NCBI RefSeq assembly: GCF_009727055.1
Contig: NC_052349.1
Span: 42,905,364 to 42,969,363 of the forward strand
Origin: Benincasa hispida
Lineage: Eukaryota; Streptophyta; Magnoliopsida; Cucurbitales; Cucurbitaceae
Direction: 5' to 3'
DNA: 64,000 nt
Positions within the stretch are counted from its first letter, which is position 1. Every line of letters starts with the position of its first letter. Shown one piece after another: positions 22,086 through 32,385 of this stretch. The notes below the pieces were generated by a model, which saw nothing but the letters and a program-made list of their open reading frames with translations, did not search any database and was not told where the DNA came from. Both the position numbers and the translations under genes were made by a program.

Positions 22086-22615
22086 AATGCAATGCAGATA
22101 AAAAAAAAAACTCACCAGTACTATAAACGAATTCGATGAAGAAACGTATACTTACAAACACAAAAAATAGAAGAAAAAATTGTGCCGTGGTCGAGGAAGA
22201 ATTTCGATGAAGAAGATCACGACGTTCGATGAGGAAGAAAGAAAAACAACGTTCAACAAGGAAGAAGATCAATGCGTTCGACGAGGAAGAAAGAAGAACA
22301 GAGTTCAGCTAGCGCAACAAATCAAATTTGAAGAAAAAGAAAATCGGCGAGAAGGAAAATCATGGTGTGAATAAGAAGAGAAGGAAAATCAATATAGTGT
22401 TTATAATTTGAGAGTGGCGAGGAGGAAAATCACGGCATCGACGAGGAAGCAGAGTTTAGCAAGCGAGCGCGGAAAATAAAAATTCGAAAAAAGGAAAATC
22501 GGCGAAGAAGAAGGGTATTTTTGGAAATTTAAAAAAAAAAAAAAGGAAAACTAGAATTTGTTTTTGCTATAAAATGTAAATATTATTATTTTTTTCTTAT
22601 TTATAAGAATTTCCC
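22086..22615 (-). mobile_element. Right end and terminal inverted repeat of the large MULE
   Basis: A purine-rich block with repeated GAGGAAGAAAGAAGAAC and GGAAAATCGGCGA phrases leads to TTTTTGCTATAAAATGTAAA and the terminal TAAGAATTTCCC at 22615. The reverse complement resembles the left end at 6950. An open frame at 22180-22374 follows the GAAGAA repeats and is not regarded as a gene. Confidence 0.6.
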
Positions 22616-23007
22616 ATATTATTATCATTATTATTCACAACCTTTCTTTAAACATATTCTATTCTACAACCTCCATAATATAGTTTCTTTGACCTATTAT
22701 CACAACCACACACTAAGTATAGATGCTTTATGTTCACCTCGGCCTTCTAGACAACCAAAAGACAGTTGATTTACAATTTAACTTCACATATTAGGCATGC
22801 TCTCCATGTCCTTTACAAGGATAGGTGGTGGAGGCTATATATGTATATATATATATAGTTCTCTTCACCTTCATTTCTTCCTCCTACGTCCCCGTAGTTG
22901 AGTGCTTTGTCTTGATCAATCTCCGTCCTCGTCCTCATTCTCGTCTTCAAGCAAGTTGTTAAAAAACCACATTTTTCTTCCCCTTCTCTCTAATAAAAAA
23001 AAAAAGT
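22616..23007 (+). promoter_or_regulatory. Promoter and 5' leader of the DUF7054 gene
   Basis: A TATA-rich stretch (22836-22857, CTATATATGTATATATATA) lies about 170 bp before the start codon. It is followed by a CT-rich leader (CTTCATTTCTTCCTCCTACG) typical of plant 5' UTRs. The MULE right end stops about 220 bp upstream of the TATA stretch. Confidence 0.55.
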
Positions 23008-23552
23008 ATGTTGAAGAGAAGCGCAGCAATTAAGGCTAAAAAAGCGATTTCAAATACAAAGTGTAATAGATTTTTGGTGTCTATCAATGTCCTTGGAAGC
23101 ACAGGACCAATTAGGTTTGTAGTAAATGAAGATGACTTGGTTTGTGAGGTTATCAAGACTTCTCTTACATTATATGCTCGCCAAGCTCGTCTTCCAACTC
23201 TTGGAACTAATGTTGATAACTTTATTCTCTATTGTGTTAATGATGAAAACAGGGATGGTATGTCTCTCACAAAACCCCTTGTTCCTTTAATATTCTTTTA
23301 ATTAACCATCAAAGAAGTCAATTTTCCTTTTCTTTTCTTTCTTTCTTTCTAACAGCTCTAAGCCCAAGGGAAACTATAGGATCAAAGCAAGTAAGGCACT
23401 TTCTACTATGTAAGAAGCAAGGGACTTCACATGCATTATTGCCTAATGAGAAAATCTCAAAGCAAATGGAAGAAGAAAAGGGGAGAAATAATTGGAAGAC
23501 ATGGCTCAACAAATCCTTCAGTTACAACATTCAATCTCATTGCATGTTGTAA
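23008..23552 (+). CDS. DUF7054 domain protein, At4g22758-like
   Basis: This is a two-exon gene: exon 1 at 23008-23257, a 98-bp GT-AG intron (GTATGT ... CTAACAG) and exon 2 at 23356-23552. The spliced frame is 447 nt, giving 148 residues and a TAA stop with no internal stop. After a short basic N-terminus (MLKRSAAIKAKK) comes the conserved block NRFLVSINVLGSTGPIRFVV, then NEDDLVCEVI, RQARLPTLG and, across the splice, LSPRETIGSKQ and FLLCKKQ. This matches plant DUF7054 proteins of the At4g22758 type, whose fold has been described as ubiquitin-like and whose function I do not know. The start is the first ATG after a CT-rich leader and the length fits the family. A possible poly(A) signal AATAAA is at 23647-23652. 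It is the only gene here that looks both cellular and intact. Confidence 0.85.
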
Positions 23553-23659
23553 TTTTTTCGTTATTGATCGACGTGTTTTATAAATAATGGATATCAGTTC
23601 TTATGTCATATTTTCTGTTGTAAAAACCGAAAACATTTATATAATGAATAAACTTTTTC

Positions 23660-23890
23660 GACACAACCTGGCCTAGTTAATCAATGGATAAAGATAATAA
23701 TGACAATCCCAAAGGTTAATAGTTTGATTCTCAATCCTCATAATTATTGAAGTTTAAAAAATTAATTTTTAGTTTACTAGTAATAAACATGGTTCGTTGA
23801 GTGATCAAGTCACAGTTGGTACATACCTCTTTCAGTGAGTTATAGGTTTGATTCTCCTTTTTTATATTTGTAAACCAGTTTTGTTCACGA
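23660..23890 (+). mobile_element. Two tRNA-like (SINE-type) fragments
   Basis: The first piece (about 23665-23775) has CCTAGTTAATCAATGG and, 50 bp on, a B-box-like AGTTTGATTCTCAATCC. The second (about 23795-23880) has CACAGTTGGTACATA and, 30 bp on, GGTTTGATTCTCC, ending in a T-rich tail. The spacing fits pol III A and B boxes of tRNA-derived SINEs. Ends and target duplications were not resolved. Confidence 0.4.
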
Positions 23891-24244
23891 CTCAAAAATT
23901 TGTGTTTAGTAAGAGTTATTATTCTAGATAATAATGAAAAAAATTAGCATAGCCTTTTGTTATTATGATGAATCTTATTGTTAATGTAAGTGATGGAGAA
24001 AAGTTTTTTTGATTTGTTAAAATAATATAAATAATTTTCATCAAGAAAGAGAAAAAGAAATCTTTTATCGAAAAGGAATATCCTACAAGTTTGTAGGAAA
24101 ATATTGCAAAAACTAAATTAGTGGTATATTCATATTCCTTGAGATATTTTACAATAAAAACATCAAAAATTGATAAGAGATGCAAGTTGTAGACAGAAGC
24201 AAGTTTCTCGGCTTTGAGGAAAAAAAATTATAATTTTCAATTTG

Positions 24245-24480
24245 TAATTTGTGTAGTCTGATAGAATTGTATTTTTCAAAAGTGTATTTCGTTTTCATAA
24301 TTGTTTAAAACAAGTTTCGAAAACAACAAATTATTGTTTTTGAAAATGGGCTACTTGTTTTTTTTAAATCATTTCTGAAAATAAGTATATCAAACACGTT
24401 TTGATTGTTTTGTTTTTATTTTTATATTTTTTTGTTTTTGAAAACACAAAAACAAAATAAATCACGAACTAAACATGCCC
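24245..24480. repeat. Degenerate inverted-repeat (MITE-like) block
   Basis: Stretches of GTTTTTGAAAA and GAAAACAAC-type words occur in both orientations, and the block ends AAATCACGAACTAAACATGCCC, a common terminal phrase of plant MITEs. The vocabulary resembles the MITE at 3209-3509, but ends are not clear. Confidence 0.35.
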
Positions 24481-24745
24481 ATAATTTTCCATTTTTGCTT
24501 TTCTAATTGTGATAAAAAGAATAAACATATTATGCTTCTAATGGGGAGAAGTAATTCTTTTATTCTACAAAATAAGCCACTCGTGAAAACATACAAAACG
24601 AAAAGAAAAATAACCAATTTTAAATGTTTTACAAGTTATAATCAAACATGACATTATTAACTTTTTTTACTTTTTATAAAAAGGAATTATTATCTTGAAA
24701 ACTACTTTATCGCGTCTTTACAGTCGTGTTTAATATAATAGTAAT

Positions 24746-24790
24746 AAGGGCTCTTAGTTCAGTTGTTAGCTAGAACGTCGGTCTATCGTA
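24746..24790 (+). pseudogene. Plastid tRNA-Trp-like fragment (5' half)
   Basis: The sequence GGGCTCTTAGTTCAGTTGTT followed by TAGAACGTCGGTCT closely resembles the 5' half of plastid trnW(CCA), with a perfect A-box word TAGTTCAGTTG. The anticodon stem and 3' half are not recognisable after 24787. It is probably an organelle-derived fragment; a SINE head is the alternative. The following 200 bp may also be organellar but I cannot assign them. Confidence 0.4.
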
Positions 24791-25044
24791 GTAGGCCGGC
24801 CGCCCTACCTAAAACAATCATCATATCGGTCCCAAGGTTACTATTGACCCTAGCCTGATATGATATGCTTTTTTTAGCTTGAGACTTGGTTATCTTAGAA
24901 GGGTTAGCTACGAATGCTCCTATCTCTCGACAAAGATCGTGTGAGTGTGCAGTTATGCTTCGGATCAGTAATGGATGCTGATGAAAGATAGGCTATGGGA
25001 TGCATTTGGAGCGAAGTTTTTATTCATCAACAGATGGTGAACTC

Positions 25045-25165
25045 ATTAGTAACATAAATGGATAACTCAACCGACATAAAACATATACTCTCAACTAAAA
25101 TGTTAAAAGTTCAAATCTTCCAATCCATCTACATATTGTTGAACTAAAAAATAAAAAATAAATAT
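25045..25165 (+). mobile_element. SINE-like element with A and B boxes
   Basis: TAACTCAACCGACATAAA (A-box-like) is followed by AGTTCAAATCTTCC (B-box-like) about 45 bp later, then CATATTGTTGAACTAAAAAA with an A-rich tail. This layout is typical of short tRNA-derived plant SINEs. Confidence 0.45.
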
Positions 25166-25169
25166 TAGT

Positions 25170-26370
25170 GCATTGTCATATGGTAATTATTTTGAAGTCG
25201 CTTGATTTTTTTTTAAAAAACAAACAACAAAACACAACTTAAGAAACCAAGAAATCATTAAGCATAGCAAAATCTGCCCATAGAGGACGGTCTTCGAGCT
25301 AGATTACCTAAAAACAGAATCTTCGAGTGTGGTAAGTCAAGTCATGAGTGACAGAATCCATGGTGATCACCTACCTAGAATTTAATATCTTGCACGTTTC
25401 CTTAACACTTAAATGTTATAAGGTCAAATGATTGTAAAGTGAGATCAGTTTGAGGTGCACATAAGTTAGCCCAAACATTCATAAATAATAATAAAATAAT
25501 TTTGAGTGACGAAAATACTCTTGCACTTGACTAAAATAAAGTCTTTAACAAACTCCAAAAGATAAAGATTACAAATGAATATATCAACAAAACCTTGAAT
25601 TATAACCTAAATTAAATCTTGAGAACTAAACATGTGAGCTTTTACCATTCGTCATTCGGGTATAAAAATTTCACATGTATGGACGCTATTAGAAAATTTA
25701 TGTGATATGGATTTTAAAATTTATGAATAATAATATCTTAAGTCTTAGAAGATGGAATCTTATGAAACAAATCAGACAAAACGTGTGAAATAAATAGACC
25801 ATTCGAAGTAATTAGACAGTCATGACTATACTAATTTTTTCTTTTAGGAAATGGAATCACCATTTTGAAAATAAAATTTTATTCTCCAACAAATGGTGAG
25901 CTCATTGCCATACGCTAGTTATTTCTAGGAGATGCTTTTGAATTATAGAGCATATATATATTATCAAAATTGAAATTCTATTCTTTTTGTTTGGAGAAAA
26001 ATATTGTACTTTTAGGGAATTAGATGCTTACTATAATGATTAATTAATTCGTTTTAATAAATTCAACCCTTTCGTTTATGTTTTTTTGTCTGATTTTCTT
26101 ATGTTCTTTTTAAAGAGCATATATAATTAAATAGGAAGAATAAGAGCAAGTCTTTACTCTTTAACCAAAAATTTTTTTTTTTAAAACAAAAAAAAAAATC
26201 TTTACTAAAATAGTGACTGAGCGTTCATTATGCTTTTTTTTTTTTTTTTTAACTGTTATAACACATCACAATAATTCAATAGATTTTTGTACGGTTGATC
26301 CATTTTGACGCCCCTAACAATGAACGACTTATCTCTACAAACAAATAAAAACTACTCTTCTGCTCACGTC
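25170..26370. other. Non-coding stretch, nothing certain
   Basis: The DNA is AT-rich with T/A homopolymer runs near 26170-26250. A phrase near 25420-25490 (GGTCAAATGATTG, GTGAGATCAGTTTGAGGTGC) reads like part of a dispersed repeat. No open frame or RNA gene is supported. Confidence 0.4.
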
Positions 26371-26849
26371 AGAGTGCAGTTACCGCGTTTTAAGTAGCAT
26401 CCCATTAAGGACGTACCTCCTAGCCCAAAATTGTCAAATCCCTAACTTGATGAGTTGGACCATCCTGGTTTTCATTTTGCTCACGCTTTTGCCACTCGAC
26501 CTCGCAGCACCCTTACACCACATTATTTTTTGCACAGCCCTGTCACGATTTTTAAAGACATCTCAATTTATAAATCAAACAGAACGCCGAAAGACTTTCT
26601 TTGAAGTATAAATAGAATACCACACTACTTTTAGGGTTCTGTTTAATTTAGAAATCACAATGGCTTTTAAAATTGTGACAGGTTGCCCAAAAAGTATCGT
26701 TGTGTAACGACACCCACAAAGCCGAGTGGCAAAAGAGTGAGAAAAATGAAAATCGTGATGATCTGATTCATCAGGTCAGGGATTCGACAACTTCAAATTG
26801 GGAGAGACGTCCTTGACGCAATGCTACTTAAAACGAGTAAGTGCATTCT
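26371..26849. repeat. Long inverted repeat (foldback), arms about 214 bp, loop 50 bp
   Basis: The left arm (26371-26585) and right arm (26636-26849) are reverse complements with moderate divergence. Matching pairs include GTTTTAAGTAGCAT with ATGCTACTTAAAAC, CTTTTGCCACTCG with CGAGTGGCAAAAG, AATCCCT with AGGGATT, TGTCAC with GTGACA, and AAACAGAAC with GTTCTGTTT at the inner edge. The 50-bp centre is unpaired. No coding frame is present. It could be a foldback or MITE element or a source of hairpin RNA; I see no clear target duplication. Confidence 0.8.
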
Positions 26850-27171
26850 AAAATATGTAGAAGGTTAGCTTTCATTTGTTTAGGAATGAGTCATCCATAC
26901 GAAAATCTCATATTTCAACAACATAGCTGGGCAGCTAAATCCTTACCATCTTCTTTTAGGTTAATAGTTTTCATTCTTCACTCCAAATGTTAAAGAAGTT
27001 ATTGAATTCATAATATTGAAAAAAATAGATACTTTTATTATACTTTTATTTGTTTAATTGTAAAATTATATGACCTTTTTTAGGGTGACTGGTCCGTTAT
27101 ACTGCTACAAACACAAACAATTTTAGTTGGATATTTATCATATTTACAATTTATTGGGTTAATTAAACGAC
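26850..27171. other. Non-coding stretch
   Basis: AT-rich sequence lies between the inverted repeat and the truncated end of copia element A. Nothing is recognised. Confidence 0.4.
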
Positions 27172-28378
27172 TTATATAGTTGTGGGGGCTTGCAAGAATT
27201 GGCTGAGTTTATTCACAATGAAGGCTATGTCTGATCTTGTATGAGATGGATAGTGAAGAGTACCAATAATTTGCCCATAAGGAGTGGGATTATCAATAAG
27301 AGACCCTTGAGTTGCTGATAAGTGACGTCCAACAACTGCAGAAGTGGGGCAAGATTTGATATTTTCGAAGAAGCCATGTTTCTTGAGAAGATCCAATATA
27401 TATCGTTGCTGAGTGAGCATCATACCTACATGATTGCGCTGAACTTCAATCCCAAAAAAAAAAAAGGAGATGACCAAGTTCCTTGAGAGCAAACATGAGT
27501 TGCTGAATAAAGCCTGAACTAAGTGTAGAGTTGGAAACTTGTGATTAAAATATCGTCAACATAGATGACCATCAAATGAGTGATAAAAAAGAGAACTATC
27601 AGCCTTCGAATTTTTTATCTTCCAATTGAGGAGACATTTTTTTTTTTTTATGATGATACCAAGCACGAGTTGCTTGCTTGAGACCATATAAAGTCCTCTG
27701 GAGCTTGCAAACATATTGTGGTTGTATAGGGTTAATATAGTCCTCAGGTTGTGTCATATATATATCTTCATTCAAGTAGCCATTTAAAAATGCATTGTCG
27801 ATGTCCAATTGACAATAGTTTATCCTTTGGAGACAACAAGAGTGAGAATGAGCTTGACTGTAGGTGGTTTAATGACTGTACTAAACGTTTCTCCGAAATC
27901 AATAGTTGGAATCTGGTGAAACCCTTTGTCTACCAACCAAGCCTTGTGACATCGATGCTACCATCAAAATTGAATTGGAGACAAAACATTCATTTGTTGG
28001 CTACACCAATGTAGTTAGGAGATGGTGAAACAAGAGACCACATTTTGAAGCAACGCTTTGAATAAAGTCCATAGCAGATTCCCATTCAGGGGAGAGAATG
28101 ACCTCTTTGACAGATGTAGGTTCAGTGGTAGTGAAAGATGGACAAATGTGGGCTTGATAATCTTTGAGTTTAAAAATTCCAAATTTTGCTCGGGTCTGCA
28201 TTGGATGTGTGGATTGGGGAGGCAGGCATGAATGCGGTGGAGAAGCAACAGATGGTAAGGGTGCAGTAGAGAGATGAGTATGAGTGGGAATTGTTTCTGA
28301 TTGAGTCATCTCAAGAGGTGGGAGTGCAAGGGTGCCACTGGAGTGTTCTGTACCAGCCATAGGTGATGGGATTTGTGT
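27172..28378 (-). pseudogene. Copia element A, 3' part: linker and reverse transcriptase
   Basis: On the minus strand from 28378 there is a Pro/Ser/Thr-rich linker ending HPMQTRAKFGIFK, the usual lead-in to copia reverse transcriptase. RT blocks follow: KAWLVDKGFHQ near 27960, DIDNAFLNGYLNEDIYM (27808 down), LYGLKQATRAWY, IYVDDILI near 27550 and LTQQRYILDLLKKHGF (near 27415). The YVDD catalytic motif is kept. Frames change several times, the RT ends near 27172 and RNase H is missing. The preceding part of this element (integrase) is found at 40676-41650, beyond element B. Confidence 0.75.
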
Positions 28379-31300
28379 TGAAACGTGCACATGCAGTAAA
28401 ACGGATCTACTAAATATGCTAATTTATAAGAAATAAGCATTCAAATAAATATAAAAGAAAAGTGAGAATACAACCATTGTAGCTCTAAATTGATCACCAA
28501 TTCCGCTCCAATCTCCTCACGTATCTACTGTGAACCACCATGAGAGTCGTCCCCACTATTCTTCGATCTTAGAACGAGATGGTGGGATCCAGTGAGTGAT
28601 TAAAATAGGGATGAATTTAGTATATAGAAATTGAGAGAGAAATGAAGACTTAATTTCTAAAAATATTTTAGGATCTCTAAGTTGCCAAGAAGAATTTATT
28701 TTTTAACTAACTTGAAATTCACCAAAATGGAAGAAACTTTAATCTCTATCAAAGCATCCTATTTATAGAGCAATTACATGCAATTCATGCAAAATTGAGT
28801 TAACCAAATTTTGGCACTTCAAACTGCATTCAATTTAGAAGTAAGATTTATATCTAGCATTTTGTGAAATCAATACTTTGCCGAATGAATTAAAAGTTGG
28901 ACTTTTCAACTAAAAATCATTCTTGGATCTTCTCACTAAGTGAAGTCAACATTTTGACTTTTGACTATTTTGAAGTCAACATTTGACTTTAGTCAAATTT
29001 TAATTCAAAATAAATTCAAAACTAATTTTGGAATTTTCCACTTAGTTAAGTGAACTTTTGATCCTTGACCTTCAAAGCTTGGTGAAGTCAACATTTGACT
29101 TTGACCAACTTTGATTAATTCCGTTCAAAATTAATTCAAATAATTAATTTTAAATTAAAATAATATTAAATAATTAACTAGACAATTTAGTTAATTTAAT
29201 TTAAATTTCAATTATTAAATCCAACACTAATCTCGATGAATCCTTATTCATATTTTGATATTTAAATCTTATTTAAATATCTCCAACTTTTGCTCCATCA
29301 TTCAATTTCCAATTGAACGATACGCCGTTGAATACATCAAATATTCCCTAATTTGAATATGAACACTTCAAACTCACTCGTCATACTATTCTAAGATATA
29401 GTTAGATATGAGCTAATAAGGAGACCTAATGGACCTATAGATTATGAGCTCCAACGATTCAAGATTAACAGACTAAACTCTTTAACCTAATTAACCAACA
29501 TTTGTTAACTACCGAGACATTCCACTAAATCCCAGTAGCTCACTTTCCTCACTGTAGATATATTTCTAGCCACATGATTTAACCATGATTAGTAAGTCGA
29601 TCCTTCACAAGTTGTTCGTAATTACAGATGGCTTAAAATTATAGTTTTATCCATGTAATACATCTTGCTTCTTTAAGTCTCCATTGATCCACTAATGAAT
29701 AATTGGTTTGTGATCCTACCACTAAACCGAGTCCCTCTCAGTCATAGAGAGGGCGGGGCTCCTTGTTCAAGACTAGGAGTCAGTACTTAAAGGAACAACC
29801 TATCTACTAACCCTTAAATCAAGTAGAAGTGAATTCCATCTTGCAGCACTATGTCCACAACTATCTACTAGTTGGGTTTTTTATGTCCTAAAATTCATAG
29901 ATAGTAAACATTATTAATTGACCGTCATAAATAAAGAGTTATAAATGTTAATTCAATAAGTGTTATTGTTTGTATTGTTTGTGTTGTTTGTCTATTTTGT
30001 ATTAATACCTCTAAATCCAATAAACTAACATTCAAGGTTGCCTTATAAGCCTTGAACTGTATATGGAGACATACAGGGACCAATGTTCAATAAGGGTCTA
30101 TGGTATAGAGATAAGGCTGGGTACCTTGTCCTAGTAACACTATCGATACGACCCACTTTATATTTGATACAAACACAATGATCTAGTGTGTTCATGTAGT
30201 TGACATGCAAGTGAGGGTATCCTATGCAATGAGTTTGCATAAGACTGGACCACGAAATAGTAACCACTAGATGTAACATTGTTAACCAGTTAGGTTTCTA
30301 TTTCAATAAGATGACCTAGACAACTTAGTCTTAATCCTGAGTATATTATGAACTCCTGCTCATGACGGATTGTTCTTTTATTTGTATGACTGATGAAGGT
30401 TAGTTTGCCGATTCAGTACGCCTACCATTTTGGGGACAAGATCGAGTGGGGAGCTGGGAACATAATAATACAAGATGGAATTCACTCCTTCCCGCCTTAA
30501 GGGTAAGTGGATAAGTGTTCCCTTATGTTGTATCTTCGGGACTTAAAAAAAAGGTCTCTACCCTCTCATTAGCCCGAGAGGGGTTTCTGTTTATTGGTTG
30601 GATCATAAACAGGTTGTTCACTAGAGGAGCATTAGTACTTAAAAAGTCAGAGGTAACCCAAGGGTAAAACGACAATTTGACCCAGTTGGAGTTACGAACA
30701 CACTTAAAGAGCTACTTATTGTTATTGGTATATATCCGTGGACACAGAAATATATTTATAGTGAGAATAGTGTAGTTGTGGGTCTTTAATGGATTGTACC
30801 TACAACTAACGAATATTGATTAACTTGGTTAGCAAGTTTAGCTAATTAATCTCATATCATGGGAGCTTCTGATCTACAAGTCTATCAGGTTCCTTTGTTA
30901 ACTCACTAGAGGATATTTAAGAGAGGTGATTTGAATTGTTAAATTAATTTAAGGAAACCATATATTAATGTGATTAATATATAATTGATTATGGATGTGA
31001 TCTATAATTCAAATTAAAAAGTAATATTTGAATAAGATTTAATTAATTACTTCAAGTGAATTAGATTCACAAAGAATTAATTAATATAGAGGTATTGCAC
31101 ATATACATATAATGTTTATGATAATTAAATATATATACATATTAAATTATATTTAATATATAAATATTTATTTAATAATGTGTAAATTAAATTAAATAAA
31201 TGTTATTTAATTGTGTTAATTAATTAAATAAGTGATATTTAATTACTTTGGCTAATTAATTAAATAAATATTATTTAATTAATTAATTGTAAAAAGGGGA

Positions 31301-32385
31301 AATAGGAAAATGATTAGGAGAAGGGTTTTGCCCTTCTCTATATAATGGTCTCCTTATGACTCTTTTGGGAGACACAGAGATAAACACTAACAATACACAA
31401 CACACAAGTTTTATTGTGCAAAATTTTCCCTAAGCCACAAAGATAATCCTCTCTACTTTCCAAAACTCTTTTCTCCTCTCCATCTCCCAATAGTTGGATA
31501 CCATTTATCCCTCTATTGGAATCCTAGAGAATAATGAGATTACTCTCGTGGTAGTATTCAAGATCGTTCAAGAAATCATTCGTGATCAAGATCGTTAGAG
31601 GATTCGTTCTTCGGAACTTAAAGAGGATCGTGCGTGAAGCTTGAGAGTCTAAAAATGTAAGAATTGTTCTAATATTTTTCCTTAAAGCATGTTATATTAC
31701 ATGTTTATATTTTGTTTTAGTATACTGAATTTTTTTTATGTAAGAATTGAATTGCGGGATGCAAGGCATTCACAATGCTGCGGGATTCAACCCCTTCACT
31801 ACCCAATAGTACCCCTAAAAATGGGAGGTTATTGAGTCGGCGTTGTTGAGCCACTCTCACCCATGCAGATTAAAGGATAATCCTGAATAAACAGAAGTTC
31901 ATAGTTAGCTCAGGATTAAGATCGAGTTACCTTAGGCTATCGAATTAAAATAGTCAGTTTTAACAGTAAACGATATTATAAAGAAAAGTGACTATTTCCT
32001 GGTTTGATCTAATGCAAACATCTTTTGCATAGGATATCCTCACTGGCATGTTTCTACATGAACGATTTCAAGATCATATCATTTGTATACAATACAAAGC
32101 GGGCCGCATCAATAGTGTCGCAAGATTAGGTACCCAACCCTATCCTTATACTTATAGACCATTTTAACTATATATTCAAACTTGATCAACATTTTTGTCT
32201 CCACATAAAGTTCAAATATTCATGTTATAGCCAAGGGTTCATTAGTTTATTGGATTTGGGCTTTAACATGTACAATTTATATATTTAATAATAACTTTAT
32301 TGAATAAACCTCAATAACATCTTTATTGAAAATAGAATGTATTTAATGTTTACAAACTGCGAATTTTAAGACATACAACCCAACA
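28379..32385 (-). repeat. Left (3') LTR of element B, split by a solo LTR
   Basis: The two pieces 28379-29868 and 31799-32385 align in order with the right LTR 38467-40575 (shared phrases ACCACGAGAGTC / ACCATGAGAGTC, CATCCTATTTATAGAGCAATT, GAACGATTTCA). The net length is about 2.07 kb. On the minus strand the TATA-like CTCTATAAATAGGATG lies near 28760. Confidence 0.8.
29869..31798 (+). mobile_element. Solo LTR (family 1) inserted in the LTR of element B
   Basis: The 1930-bp block starts TAGTTGGGTTTTTTATGTCC and ends CAACCCCTTCA, with CTAC on both sides (29865-29868 and 31799-31802). The uninterrupted paralogue at 39990-40010 (GCTATCTACTTGGTCTTACCCC) aligns across the insertion point with a single CTAC. 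It has the same family layout as 62137-64000, in plus orientation. No internal region remains, so it probably arose by LTR-LTR recombination. Confidence 0.8.

Larger units (their letters stand above)
6950..22615. mobile_element. Large nested Mutator-like element (MULE), about 15.7 kb
   Basis: The left end at 6950 reads GGGCGATTTTTAAATATAAA then ATAATTACAATCTATAG. The right end, read inwards from 22615 on the minus strand, reads GGGAAATTCTTATAAATAAG then ATATTTACATTTTATAGCA. The two ends therefore match over roughly 55 bp. Both flanks are ATT-rich, and a 9-bp duplication (TTATTATTA / ATATTATTA) is compatible but blurred by the microsatellite. Inside are a minus-strand MULE transposase gene (17938-20615), a convergent plus-strand DUF1985-type gene (9233-12146), CGATCGT arrays and a nested LTR (12652-16473). 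Known plant MULEs carry ULP1/DUF1985 passengers. That all pieces belong to one element is inference from the shared ends and flanks. Confidence 0.6.

Noticed and set aside
22180..22374. Lys/Arg/Glu-rich 64-residue frame
   Set aside because: It follows the GAAGAA-type repeats near the MULE end and has no conserved pattern.
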